The translations under genes and the position numbers were made by a program. From positions 611,493 through 675,492 of the forward strand of contig NZ_BIFR01000001.1 of assembly GCF_003967535.1 (NCBI RefSeq): a DNA stretch of 64,000 bases, read 5' to 3'. Shown in pieces: positions 16,268 through 25,091 of this stretch. Numbering within the stretch: position 1 is the stretch's first letter; the number at the start of each line of letters is the position of its first letter. The stretch comes from Tengunoibacter tsumagoiensis (GTDB lineage: Bacteria; Chloroflexota; Ktedonobacteria; Ktedonobacterales; Ktedonobacteraceae). The notes beneath the pieces are model-generated. The model was given only the letters and a program-made list of their open reading frames with translations, was not told where the DNA came from and ran no database searches.

Positions 16268-16726
16268 CTAGTTTAGATGGAAGAAGTACTCATATTCTTT
16301 GTGTTTTTTGTCAGCCACGACTGTAACATCCCCAGAGGCACCTTTAAACGCCTTAGTGCCACCTGTCACTGCATAGATAGTAGTATTCCCACTGCCCGCT
16401 GTACGTCCCTCAACAATCAACTGGCCATCAGACAGGTCAACCGCAAACGTACACAGTTCGTCGGATGAGCTGGTGTAGAGGCACTCTCCATTGACCGTCC
16501 CCACACGTTTGCTGTCCTTAGAGTCATAAACAGGACTGGAGAAAACATTGTAATTACCAACGGCGTTTTTGTTTTTTCCTACGACAACGAGTACATCGCC
16601 AGCAGCATGCTCATAAACATGAAGATCTTTATTACTAGATGCGTTCACATGCGCCAGTTGAGCCGCCCCGCCTAGAAAAGCCAGGCCAGAGACGATAAAA
16701 GCGGCAGCCATTATAAATTTTCTCAT
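16268..16726 (-). CDS. Secreted allene-oxide-cyclase/dirigent-like barrel protein
   Basis: 152 aa from ATG 16726, with AAGGAGA 7 bases upstream. Residues 1-30 are a classical Sec signal peptide (KFIMAAAFIVSGLAFLGGAAQLAHVNA). The mature part has features of the AOC-barrel/dirigent-like fold: a short Tyr/Phe strand, a Cys pair (GECLYTSSSDELCTF), then DGQLIVEGR, a TTIYAVTGGTKAFKGASGDV segment and a C-terminal strand with aromatic residues. Such bacterial proteins are secreted and of unknown function. It stands alone, and its 5' flank (16790-16960) is very A+T-rich. Confidence 0.82.
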   Translation of the reverse strand: MRKFIMAAAFIVSGLAFLGGAAQLAHVNASSNKDLHVYEHAAGDVLVVVGKNKNAVGNYNVFSSPVYDSKDSKRVGTVNGECLYTSSSDELCTFAVDLSDGQLIVEGRTAGSGNTTIYAVTGGTKAFKGASGDVTVVADKKHKEYEYFFHLN

Positions 16727-16964
16727 GAGTAAGTCTCCTTTTTTACAGCGACAGATAGCTATCCCATGTGTCAGCTCTCGTCTCAACAAGAATTACAAAA
16801 AGAGCTCTATGAAATAACTATATAATTATAACCAGGATAATATAATTTTAACTAAAAAAGCATTATCCTGCTTATAATTATAAAAAAAATATAAATTATG
16901 TCAAATGAGGTCTATAAATATTATATGCATTTTATAAAAAATCGGGATTCTCTGTTCCTGCGGG

Positions 16965-17774
16965 TCAAAGGGAGAGGAGGAGATTATCATACCAATTTTT
17001 ACCAAAGAGGTGAGCTCCATAGAGAAGAAGATTCGGCTCCCCCGTGGCAGAAAGATTGCCGTGGTTGCGCACAATAAAGGTATGCAGGCTTTCAGGGGTA
17101 ATCTGGAGGTATTCAAGCTGTTTGATCTCGCGATCCTCAGGCTGACGCTGAAGCACCTCTGCAAGGGAGATATGGAGGCGGGTCAAAAAGGTAAGCTCTC
17201 CATGGGGGGTTGCCAGATCATAGACGGCGGCAAGGCAGTATTGTTCGGCAATATCGCTGCTCTGAATGCCAGTCTCCTCGCGAATCTCGCGCTGGATGGC
17301 AGCAAAAGGATCTGGCTGTCCTGAACCTGTACTATCCAGTGCGCGTTCGAAGAAGCCACCAATCACATGATACCTTCCCACATAGACATCTACCCCCTGC
17401 CGCCTGTCCAGCAAAATATAGTGATCACTGGTCTCTACAACCGAGCAGACTCCAAGGGCATTGCTCAGTTCAGAACGTGGATGTGTATCTGCAAAAGCTG
17501 GAATACGCGTAGTGACGTATTCTTTATAGCTGGTATTCCCAAGTGTAAGGTGAAGCAGGCCATCAGAAGTTGTAGAGGAAGAGATCAAGCGATAAAGGGG
17601 AGCATCGAAGAGGGGGATATTCTTTACTGCGGCCTGGTGCAATTTCGTCTGCCAGAGCTCCTCCATCCAGAGACTGATCTCAGGTGTGAACGGCATGGTT
17701 AGATGAGGATCATACACAATCTGAAGCTGGTCAGGACGAAACAGACCCTGCGCTAAAATTTCAAATTCTATCAT
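16965..17774 (-). CDS. Nudix hydrolase family protein
   Basis: 269 aa. The Nudix box core REIREETGI is present near residue 190, preceded by GSGQPDPFAAIQ, so the catalytic Glu residues that bind Mg2+ are in place. The N-terminal ~110 residues (FEILAQGLFRPDQLQIVYD onward) form an extra domain as in larger Nudix proteins that act on nucleoside diphosphate derivatives or NADH. The start ATG 17774 follows guaA on the same strand, 180 bp downstream and behind a strong hairpin. Substrate not determinable from sequence; a role in cleaning nucleotide pools would fit the guaA neighbourhood but is inference. Confidence 0.9.
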   Translation of the reverse strand: MIEFEILAQGLFRPDQLQIVYDPHLTMPFTPEISLWMEELWQTKLHQAAVKNIPLFDAPLYRLISSSTTSDGLLHLTLGNTSYKEYVTTRIPAFADTHPRSELSNALGVCSVVETSDHYILLDRRQGVDVYVGRYHVIGGFFERALDSTGSGQPDPFAAIQREIREETGIQSSDIAEQYCLAAVYDLATPHGELTFLTRLHISLAEVLQRQPEDREIKQLEYLQITPESLHTFIVRNHGNLSATGEPNLLLYGAHLFGKNWYDNLLLSL

Positions 17775-17832
17775 GACCGGCTTCTCATTCGACTTTCATG
17801 CAAATGTGTACTCTTTTGTCTCGATCGGATAG

Positions 17833-17873
17833 ACGTGTGCTCTTTGGTCACGCCTGGATCAAAGAGCACACGT
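17833..17873 (-). terminator. Perfect 14 bp hairpin after guaA
   Basis: ACGTGTGCTCTTTG (17833-17846) and its exact complement (17860-17873) around a 13-base loop, in the gap between the guaA stop and the Nudix gene. No T-run follows on either strand. It is probably a terminator or mRNA 3'-end stabiliser for guaA. Confidence 0.7.
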
Positions 17874-17954
17874 TTAGAGGAGGGTTCGTTCAGGAAAGAG
17901 ATCGCTACTAACCTTTTTTGCGCCTCCTGTAGTGAAAATAGATAGGGAAGCGGC

Positions 17955-19604
17955 TTATTCCCATTCAATTGTGGCAGGTGGTTTGGATGTAATATCATAG
18001 ACCACGCGGTTGATGGCAGCCACTTCATTGACGAGACGGTTGGCAATCTTGCCCAGCAGATCGGGCGAGAGGCGAGCCCAGTCAGCAGTCATAAAGTCGC
18101 CAGTCGTGACAGCGCGAACAGCCACAACGTTGGCATAGGTGCGACCATCACCCATAACGCCAACGCTCTGAATAGGAGTAAGGACAGCAAAGGCCTGCCC
18201 AAGTTGGCGATAGATCCCGGCCTTACGAATCTCATCAATCACGATGGCATCAGCTGTACGTAAGGTCTCCAGACGTTCCTCATCGATGGCACCAATGATA
18301 CGAATAGCCAGACCAGGACCAGGGAAAGGATGACGCCAGACCCATTCATCGGGAAGGCCCAGAGCCTGTCCAATCTCGCGAACCTCATCTTTAAAGAGCA
18401 TGCGTAGCGGCTCTACCAGTTGCAGAACCATCTCATCAGGAAGACCACCAACATTATGATGCGTCTTAATGCGTTTGGCAGTCTGAGCCGTATCATGGCT
18501 GGTACTCTCAATCACATCAGGATAGAGGGTGCCCTGAGCCAGGAAGGCAATTGGACCATTCTTCTCAGCCAGGCGTTCAGCCTCGCCCTCAAAAATACGG
18601 ATAAATTCCTCGCCAATAATCTTGCGCTTCTGCTCCGGATCAACGATATTAGCCAGACGATCCAGGAAACGTTTGCGAGCATCAACGACCACAAGAGGAA
18701 TGTGCATATGATTGCCAAAGGTCTCAACAACCTGCTCGCGTTCGCCAGCCCGGAGAAGGCCCGTATCTACAAACACGCAGGTAAGCTGATCGCCAATAGC
18801 TTTATGAATAAGGAGGGCCGCCACAGCAGAGTCAACGCCGCCCGAGAGGCCGCAGATCACGCGCTCGTTCCCGACGCGCTCACGAACCAATTCAACCGCC
18901 TCCTCAATGACCTTACCGGAGGTCCAACTCTCCTCGCAATGACAGATGCGAAACAGAAAGTTGCGCAGGATCGCAGTCCCCTGCGGAGTATGGGTCACCT
19001 CGGGATGAAACTGGAGGCCAATATACCCCCTGGGATGCGCAATCGCAGCGACAGGATTGCTATCTGTACGAGCAAGTATGCGGAAGCCTTCGGGCAGGCG
19101 ATCAACACTATCACCATGGCTCATCCAGACAGGCATGCGCAATGTTTGGGAGCCATGTTCAGGATCGAGATCCTTTGTCTGCTCAGGAGAGGCGCTGATC
19201 CCTTCAAAAATACGAAAATTCTGCGCATCGGCGGCAGCATCTTCGACGACCTCAATCGTAGCTGGCCCATATTCGCGCAGCCCATGAGAGAGAGCAACAT
19301 GGCCACCCATCTGTAGAGCCAGTAGCTGCATCCCATAGCAGATGCCCAGCACCGGAAGACCACTTGCCAGAATAGCTGGATCACAAGAGGGGGCATGTTC
19401 ATCATAGACACTTGAGGGGCCGCCCGAGAGAATAAAGCCCTTAATATCTAAGTGTTCGTTCTCCTGGAGTTGAGCCAGGGTTGTAGAGGCTGGCACCAGT
19501 TCGCTATAGACATGGCACTCGCGCACCCGCCGGGTAATCAGTCGACTATATTGAGAACCAAAATCGAGAACAATGATCGCCTGTCGGCGCTCCGAGGAAT
19601 GCAT
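17955..19604 (-). CDS. guaA: GMP synthase (glutamine-hydrolysing)
   Basis: 549 aa from ATG 19604 (AGGAAGG 6 bases upstream); the frame stays open to 19685 but that extension is not homologous. It converts XMP, ATP and glutamine to GMP in purine synthesis. The N-terminal class I glutamine amidotransferase domain has [19 protein letters not shown], the catalytic Cys in LGICYGMQ and the His/Glu in QFHPEVTH. The ATP-pyrophosphatase domain carries the P-loop [14 protein letters not shown]. The C-terminal dimerisation/XMP-binding domain ends in the conserved KPPATIEWE. All catalytic motifs are intact. It is slightly longer than the usual ~515-525 aa because of a longer linker after the amidotransferase strands ([20 protein letters not shown]). 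Confidence 0.98.
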   Translation of the reverse strand: MHSSERRQAIIVLDFGSQYSRLITRRVRECHVYSELVPASTTLAQLQENEHLDIKGFILSGGPSSVYDEHAPSCDPAILASGLPVLGICYGMQLLALQMGGHVALSHGLREYGPATIEVVEDAAADAQNFRIFEGISASPEQTKDLDPEHGSQTLRMPVWMSHGDSVDRLPEGFRILARTDSNPVAAIAHPRGYIGLQFHPEVTHTPQGTAILRNFLFRICHCEESWTSGKVIEEAVELVRERVGNERVICGLSGGVDSAVAALLIHKAIGDQLTCVFVDTGLLRAGEREQVVETFGNHMHIPLVVVDARKRFLDRLANIVDPEQKRKIIGEEFIRIFEGEAERLAEKNGPIAFLAQGTLYPDVIESTSHDTAQTAKRIKTHHNVGGLPDEMVLQLVEPLRMLFKDEVREIGQALGLPDEWVWRHPFPGPGLAIRIIGAIDEERLETLRTADAIVIDEIRKAGIYRQLGQAFAVLTPIQSVGVMGDGRTYANVVAVRAVTTGDFMTADWARLSPDLLGKIANRLVNEVAAINRVVYDITSKPPATIEWE

Positions 19605-19863
19605 GGAAGTCCTTCCTAACCGGGCGACCACAGTGGGACGCCACACTGCTATGAAACCCTGGGCATCGTGAAGAAGCGAAAGCACAGGTTGAGTTCGTTT
19701 TCTGTTGGATAGAGTATATCACATGTCGTAGAGCAAGGGGATAGCGCCTCCCAGAGAGCTCAGGTGTTCTCGATAGCGAAAAGATGTAGCATGGGAGGTG
19801 CACTCTACGGCGATGCATACAGGCAGTGTGGGTTGGCCTGATCTGGCGAACACTATCAGCCTG

Positions 19864-20217
19864 TTATTGCGCCATCTTCATCCCCTGGAGGCTCTGATAA
19901 TTGGCCGCCTCTAAACAGGTCACACCAAACAATCCTACTTGAGCACTATGCCGTACCCCTGGTGGAAGAAGCAGACAATCTCCTGGCTGAAGATCAATAT
20001 GAACTGCCTGACCAGCCGCATCCAGTTCATCGGGTAGCGTAAAGCGAATCGAACCTCGAACACAATACAGAACCTTTTGATAGCTATGAGTATGGGCAGC
20101 GTAATAATCCCCGGGCGCATTTGACCAGGTATAGGGAGCAAGTCCCTCTTGTTGCATATGTTTGCGCAGAGCCTGCTCTTCTGGTTGTAAAGCACTCTGC
20201 CAGCGGATGACTTGCAT
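19864..20217 (-). CDS. Single-domain cupin protein
   Basis: 117 aa from ATG 20217, with AAGGAG about 7 bases upstream; the frame extends to 20283 without a better start. Cupin motif 1 is seen as YYAAHTHSYQKVLYCVRGSIRF with two His and a Gln, and motif 2 as PGDCLLLPPGVRHSAQVG with the final His. The metal site therefore looks like His2-Gln-His. Small cupins bind metal and sometimes sugars or act as sensors. It is the first gene upstream of guaA on the same strand but about 260 bp away. Function not known. Confidence 0.9.
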   Translation of the reverse strand: MQVIRWQSALQPEEQALRKHMQQEGLAPYTWSNAPGDYYAAHTHSYQKVLYCVRGSIRFTLPDELDAAGQAVHIDLQPGDCLLLPPGVRHSAQVGLFGVTCLEAANYQSLQGMKMAQ

Positions 20218-20643
20218 GTACAACTCCTTAAAATGGAAGATACTACCTTCCCATTCTATTGAATATCCAGACATAGTACACAATTACTATGTGACTATGC
20301 AACTTTTATCGGTAGTCTCAAGACTAAAAAAAGAAGAGACGCCATAAAAATTTCTCCCTAGTATACATTCCACGTGTAAATAGGATGTGAAATAACATCA
20401 AAATGATTGTTAAAGATATTCATTGACTAGTCTTGCAGCTACCTGGATTTAGCTGTACAATAAAAGACAACCTTTTTGGCTCATTATTGCAGGGCGTTGA
20501 AAATAATATCTTACAACAAACATGCCAGGTAATTTCGTACTCTATTTAGAAGCAGTGGGAGGTAAATGGGTGGAGAGGAAGCAGTACTGAGCTCTCTTGC
20601 TGAAAGGCAGGTCTTAAACCCCGAAAGGAGGACTATCTTACCC
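20218..20643. other. Gene-free stretch between the divergent cupin and zinc-ribbon genes
   Basis: 426 bases. It holds the divergent promoters, of which one plus-strand -35/-10 pair is visible at 20433-20461. An in-frame ATG at 20566 (behind GGGAGG) would extend the downstream protein by 26 residues; that stretch may instead be leader. Confidence 0.6.
20433..20461 (+). promoter_or_regulatory. Sigma-70-like promoter of the zinc-ribbon gene
   Basis: TTGCAG and TACAAT separated by exactly 17 bases, about 180 bases before the coding start. Four of six and five of six consensus bases match. Confidence 0.5.
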
Positions 20644-21357
20644 ATGAGCACAACACAGGTGACTGCGGTCCTTTTTCAATTACAACAACTGGATCTCGAA
20701 GGTGATCGCTTGCATGCAGAACAACAGTCTATCACCGCTTCGTTGCAGGGAAGCGATAAGCTCCGCAAGTTACGTCGCGAGTGCGAGACTGCTCGACAGC
20801 ACTGGAACGCCTGTCTGCAGACACAAAAAGAGGCTGAGTGGTTGTTAGAGGATCTGGACAGACGCTTAAAAGAGCAGGAGAAGCGCCTTTATGCGGGCAA
20901 TGTCAATAATGCGAAGGAGCTCCAGGCTGTGCAACAAGAGGCACAGGCGTTACGAGCTCAACAAAGCCGACAAGAAGATACGCTCTTAGAGCTTATTGAT
21001 ACAGCAGAAGGATTGGCTGAGGTAGCCAGACAACACTCTGAGAGCCTGCGCGAAGCAGAGACGCTCTGGGAAAAAGAACGGGTTGAGTTAATTGGTCGTC
21101 GTGAACAGGTTGAAGCTCGTCAACAAGAGCTGCAGGTCAAGCGCGGTCAGATTACCTCTACCCTGGATGTAGAGCTTGTCAAACGCTACGATACGATGCG
21201 TCGTACAAAGCAAGGAAGAGCTATCTCCAAAGTTGACCAGAACTCTTGCCAGTGGTGTCGCGTTATCCTCACTCCTAGCGAGCTCCAACAGGTCCGGATC
21301 AGTCCCGTTTTGCAGACTTGCACCAACTGTGGACGTATCCTGTATTATGAACGCTAG
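20644..21357 (+). CDS. Coiled-coil protein with C4 zinc ribbon (COG1579 type)
   Basis: 237 aa from ATG 20644 (AAGGAGG 12 bases upstream); ATG 20566 is the alternative. Residues ~5-185 form a long antiparallel coiled coil full of Gln, Glu and Arg. The C-terminal ~45 residues form a zinc ribbon with CQWC ... CTNC, ending in LYYER. Members of this widespread family are thought to bind nucleic acid or the translation machinery, but their role is not firmly established. It is followed by two hairpins and a convergent membrane-protein gene. Confidence 0.9.
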   Translation: MSTTQVTAVLFQLQQLDLEGDRLHAEQQSITASLQGSDKLRKLRRECETARQHWNACLQTQKEAEWLLEDLDRRLKEQEKRLYAGNVNNAKELQAVQQEAQALRAQQSRQEDTLLELIDTAEGLAEVARQHSESLREAETLWEKERVELIGRREQVEARQQELQVKRGQITSTLDVELVKRYDTMRRTKQGRAISKVDQNSCQWCRVILTPSELQQVRISPVLQTCTNCGRILYYER

Positions 21358-21444
21358 ATCTGAGACCGTAAAAACTTTATCTGTTCTCCCACACCAATAA
21401 GAAGAGCTACCCCTTTTCTTATCCCCGAGCTCTGTCAAGTACAA

Positions 21445-21490
21445 ATGGTATTCGCGTCAATAGGAAGGCAAGGTGACTGACGAATACCAT
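21445..21490. terminator. 10 bp hairpin after the zinc-ribbon gene
   Basis: ATGGTATTCG (21445-21454) pairs perfectly with CGAATACCAT (21481-21490), around a 26-base loop that can extend the stem. First of two hairpins in tandem between convergent genes. Confidence 0.55.
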
Positions 21491-21500
21491 ATCCGTCTTG

Positions 21501-21567
21501 CAGTGGTCGTCATAAACGCGTGCCCTATCAACAGATGCGATAGGGCACGCGTTTATGACGACCACTG
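21501..21567. terminator. Perfect 29 bp hairpin between convergent genes
   Basis: The left arm (21501-21529) and right arm (21539-21567) are exact reverse complements over 29 bases with a 9-base loop. There is no T-run on either side. This is much longer than a normal intrinsic terminator and would be an RNase III-type substrate if transcribed. A bidirectional terminator is the likeliest role. Confidence 0.75.
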
Positions 21568-21630
21568 GGCTCATCTTGTGTCTTCATGGAGCACATTATC
21601 CTCTTCTTGAAGAGGCTTATCTTATCCTTC

Positions 21631-22272
21631 TCAGGCGATTGCCGTCTGGGCCGCTGTCAGAATCTCTTCAGCAATCAGGGCCGACGAACCAAAGCGGGAA
21701 TCGATTTTTAGCTCATTTGTCTTGCCATTGCGGTACTTAAGCTCAAGGCGCGTTGTAGTGTGGGGATCACGGTCTTTCAGAAGTTGGGCCGCACGCAAGC
21801 GAGCCTTCCCCAACATTTTAACGCTCTTCAATTCGGCAAAATCTACCGCTACCGTCGAACGTCTGACGTTATCTTGATAATTTGTACAGTAGACCAGCCC
21901 ATCGGGCGCAATCACCAGTAAAGAGCGTTTCTGCTGTCTGGTTTTCCAGAACGACCAGAGACCATAGAGAAATCCGATCAACAGAGGCAAGATCCAGAGG
22001 CGATGCGTGTACTGAAACATGTAAAAAGGATTCGCTGTGTTCAGCTCTAACTCTCCTCTGACAAATAATTTAAGCAGAGGACGAAGCCCATAAGGGTCAT
22101 TGGGGAGGATCTCAAACAGAATCACGATCGTTTCTAAAGCCACACCTACAGCGGCTCCAGCCAGAAAGCCACCCAGCCCCTCCAGGAGAGATGAGCCTTT
22201 GCCTTTTAAAATGCGCAAATGGGAGGGGGGATTATTCTGCATCGCCTGCGCCAGAATATAGGGGGTATTCAT
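21631..22272 (-). CDS. Two-helix membrane protein with cytoplasmic beta domain
   Basis: 213 aa from ATG 22272 (AGGAG 13 bases upstream, so the start is not certain; the frame is open to 22341). Two hydrophobic stretches (LEGLGGFLAGAAVGVALETIVILFEIL and LWILPLLIGFLYGLWSFW) flank a ~35-residue loop. The C-terminal ~100 residues form a soluble domain beginning KRSLLVIAPDGLVYCT, reminiscent of PH-like domains in bacterial membrane proteins (compare the gene at 43.9 kb). No function assigned. Confidence 0.75.
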   Translation of the reverse strand: MNTPYILAQAMQNNPPSHLRILKGKGSSLLEGLGGFLAGAAVGVALETIVILFEILPNDPYGLRPLLKLFVRGELELNTANPFYMFQYTHRLWILPLLIGFLYGLWSFWKTRQQKRSLLVIAPDGLVYCTNYQDNVRRSTVAVDFAELKSVKMLGKARLRAAQLLKDRDPHTTTRLELKYRNGKTNELKIDSRFGSSALIAEEILTAAQTAIA

Positions 22273-22455
22273 AATATATTGATAACTCCTGATGGTTTCT
22301 GTTGGCAAAATACACAAGAAATATAGATCTGTTTTTAACAATATACCATTTATATGCCACCTGAAGGTTAATAAAGGACAATTTTCCTATGCAGTGCAGG
22401 CTCTCCTGCTTTTCTAACAAGGGAACAGCAGGGAGCCACACGAGAGAGAGAAGGC

Positions 22456-23658
22456 TTAAAGATTGGCTAAACGACAGATCTCACGCACGCCACGTTCAAC
22501 AGCCTTATCATCTGCGGCCAGAGAAACACGAACGTAATCGTTTGCGGCTGCGCCAAAGCTATAGCCGGGTGTGACCGTAATATTACACTGGCGAACCAGC
22601 TCCAGTGCAAATTCCCGACCATCACGTGGCTCTCCATTGCGTTGTCGTATATCGATGAGCACATAAAAAGCACCATGAGGTGTATAGACATAGCGATCAA
22701 AGTCCCTTAAGAGGGAGACGGCCAGATCGCGGCGGCGGCGATATGCCTCACGCATCATAGCCACACATTCTTGTGGCCCGGTGAGCGCTGCCGCACCTGC
22801 ACGCTGAATCGCAGTGCTGACATTGGTCAATCCTGCATTAAGCACATCAGTAATGGTTTTGATCATCTGTGTACTGGCTGCGACATAACCCAGCCGCCAG
22901 CCAGTCATAGCGTATGTCTTTGAGAAGGTGTAGGCGCTGATGACGCGGCCCTCTTCAAACTCCGCAGTCGAGAGCAGGCTGGCCGGACTGAGATGTTGGC
23001 CCTCAAAAATCATCTGATCATAGCATTCATCTGAGAGGAGATACAGATCGTGGCGAGATGCGAACTCAAGCAGTTGTTGGATCATAGATTGTGGAAAAAC
23101 GGTACCTGTGGGATTACCCGGGGAATTGATGATGAGTAGCCGTGTCCGAGGAGTAATGAGCTGCTCCATCCGCTCAAGATCAGGGAGCCACTCATTCTGA
23201 GGATCCAGAGGATAGGGCACTCCAGTCGCGCCACAGGCAGCTAATTGAAGCGTATAGTGGGGCCAGCAGGGATCTGGCAATAGCACTTCATCGCCGGGAC
23301 CAACCGTTGCCAGTAAGGTAGCCTGAATCACGCCTGTCCCCCCCATCCCGATGGCGGTATGTGTCGGCTGTATCCGATAACCATTCACGCGTGCAATCTT
23401 CTCAGCCAGCAACTCACGTAGCCATGGCCGACCAGCGGCTGCCCCATACGTCTGCATCTCAGTAGCCAGGCTCTCAATCGCAGCCTGACGAATATGTTCT
23501 GGTGTACGAAAATCAGGCTCTCCGATATGGAGACGGGCCGCTGGTGGAAAAGGCTCGTTACGTGTCTGATACTCTAGCTGTAGCTGATCCGCATAAGCTC
23601 CTAGAGTCGTAATATCTCTAATGGGAAGATCATGAATCTGTGCTTTACCAAATTTCAT
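22456..23658 (-). CDS. PLP-dependent aminotransferase, class I/II
   Basis: 400 aa, normal length. The PLP-binding Lys is Lys247 in SAYTFSKTYAMTGWRLGY; also NSPGNPTG near 178-185 and SDECYDQM at 209, all standard for fold-type I aspartate aminotransferase-like enzymes. Its start ATG overlaps the M20 peptidase stop (ATGA), so the two form an operon. Together they could degrade or recycle acylated or glutamylated amino acids: the peptidase frees the amino acid and the transaminase deaminates it. Exact substrate not predictable; aspartate, aromatic and branched substrates are all possible. Confidence 0.95.
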   Translation of the reverse strand: MKFGKAQIHDLPIRDITTLGAYADQLQLEYQTRNEPFPPAARLHIGEPDFRTPEHIRQAAIESLATEMQTYGAAAGRPWLRELLAEKIARVNGYRIQPTHTAIGMGGTGVIQATLLATVGPGDEVLLPDPCWPHYTLQLAACGATGVPYPLDPQNEWLPDLERMEQLITPRTRLLIINSPGNPTGTVFPQSMIQQLLEFASRHDLYLLSDECYDQMIFEGQHLSPASLLSTAEFEEGRVISAYTFSKTYAMTGWRLGYVAASTQMIKTITDVLNAGLTNVSTAIQRAGAAALTGPQECVAMMREAYRRRRDLAVSLLRDFDRYVYTPHGAFYVLIDIRQRNGEPRDGREFALELVRQCNITVTPGYSFGAAANDYVRVSLAADDKAVERGVREICRLANL

Positions 23659-24845
23659 AAAATTTTTCCACTCTGATAATAGCTACCAATTCGCTCTAAG
23701 AGCCCGCTTAACAGCGCCAGACGGATCGGTAGAGTCTCCAATTCAATGTATTCATCAGGATTATGTGCCAGGCTTCCACCAGCACCCAGGCCATCAATAG
23801 TTGGAATGCCCAGCGGAGCCGTACGATTAGCATCCGATGCGCCGCCGCTGGCAACATCTTCAATGGTAAGCTGAAGGTCACGACCAACCTCTTTTGCTAG
23901 CTCAACCAGCCGATTGCTACTGGCACTCTTCTCAAATGGAAGTGTGCGAATACTACCTGAAAGGGTAACCTTCGTACCTGGAATAAATGTCTTCGAGGTC
24001 AGCCTGCGAAGCGCGGTCTCAATCAACTCAACGCCAGCCAGATCTTGCACGCGCACGTCTATCTCACAATGGGCAGAGTCGGGGACGATATTGGTGCGTC
24101 CTCCTCCCTGGATCAGGCCAACATTGAGGGTTACCCCTGGAATGGTTCCGTTCAGAGCCTGAAGAGCGATCACATGATGAGCCAGCTCAAGAATAGCATT
24201 GCGACCATTCTGTGGATCAACTCCTGCATGGGCTGCAACCCCCTCAACATCAACGCGAAAATTGCCAACCCCTTTACGAGCTGAGACAACGGTATGTGTC
24301 TGTCGACCAGGCTCTAATACCATCACAGCATCGGACTGACGCGCCAGTTCTTGAATCAACTGATGGCTCGAATGAGAGCCAATCTCTTCATCACTATTGC
24401 AGATAAAGGTAAGGCTGCGATAGTTGGTTCGACCAGACTCAATCAGCATCTGAACGGCATAGAGGCCCATGAGCACTCCTACCTTCATATCCAGGATTCC
24501 TGGTCCTTTCGCAATCTTCCGCCCTTCGTACTCAACAATTGAGAAAGGACGGCGCTGAGCCTCGCCTTCAGGAAAGACTGTATCGATATGTCCAATGAGA
24601 AGAAGATGGGCCCCATCTTCCTGCTGCCCCTGATGAACAGCCACGAGATGATCGCCATAGTCCTCTTGCCGGTCAAAAGAAGTGGCAAAGCCCAGAGCCT
24701 GAAAACGTCTCTGAAGATAGCGACCAACTTGATCAATGCCAGCTTTGGTATAAGAGCCAGAATCAATATTGACGATGGCTTCTAAATCGGTTAAGAGTGG
24801 CTGCATCCATTTCTCTGCCTGTTCGATACCAGGATGTTTCTGCAT
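23655..24845 (-). CDS. M20 family metallopeptidase (carboxypeptidase G2/ArgE/DapE type)
   Basis: 396 aa. The dinuclear zinc motifs are present: GHIDTVFPEG, GPGILDMKVGVLM and the catalytic Glu pair in CNSDEEIGSHSS; a lid/dimerisation domain follows around ~185-300 (RKGVGNFRVDVEGVAAHAG), then a terminal His in SLAHNPDEY. This matches carboxypeptidase G2-like enzymes, which cleave C-terminal glutamate or acyl groups. No signal peptide, so cytoplasmic. It overlaps the downstream aminotransferase by 4 bases (operon). Confidence 0.95.
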   Translation of the reverse strand: MQKHPGIEQAEKWMQPLLTDLEAIVNIDSGSYTKAGIDQVGRYLQRRFQALGFATSFDRQEDYGDHLVAVHQGQQEDGAHLLLIGHIDTVFPEGEAQRRPFSIVEYEGRKIAKGPGILDMKVGVLMGLYAVQMLIESGRTNYRSLTFICNSDEEIGSHSSHQLIQELARQSDAVMVLEPGRQTHTVVSARKGVGNFRVDVEGVAAHAGVDPQNGRNAILELAHHVIALQALNGTIPGVTLNVGLIQGGGRTNIVPDSAHCEIDVRVQDLAGVELIETALRRLTSKTFIPGTKVTLSGSIRTLPFEKSASSNRLVELAKEVGRDLQLTIEDVASGGASDANRTAPLGIPTIDGLGAGGSLAHNPDEYIELETLPIRLALLSGLLERIGSYYQSGKIL

Positions 24846-25035
24846 CTAGCTCCCCCTGAAGTCTACTGCTGATTCCTCGCTTGCAAGCTGCTTGCCACAC
24901 AATTGGCATGCTGCATCCAGACCCGTTAGATCATGGGATTCTGAGTGTAGCGTATCAGCAGCAACCAGAGCTTGTCAAATCATGTACAGAGACAAACAGG
25001 GCGTTCCGGCTCTTGAGCAAGGGGCGATGAATAAT

Positions 25036-25081
25036 GGGCCACTTTTTCGGCCATCATGAATGATGGCCGAAAAAGTGGCCC
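25036..25081. terminator. Perfect 22 bp hairpin after the lipoprotein gene
   Basis: Arms 25036-25057 and 25060-25081 are exact reverse complements with a 2-base centre (an effective loop of 6-8 bases). It starts 10 bases after the stop codon of the minus-strand lipoprotein gene and has no T-run. Confidence 0.75.
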
Positions 25082-25091
25082 CGCCTGAGTC

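Noticed and set aside
18420..19316. 298-residue plus-strand frame opposite guaA
   Set aside because: Antisense to a clear guaA; its codons mirror the guaA frame and no domain is recognisable.
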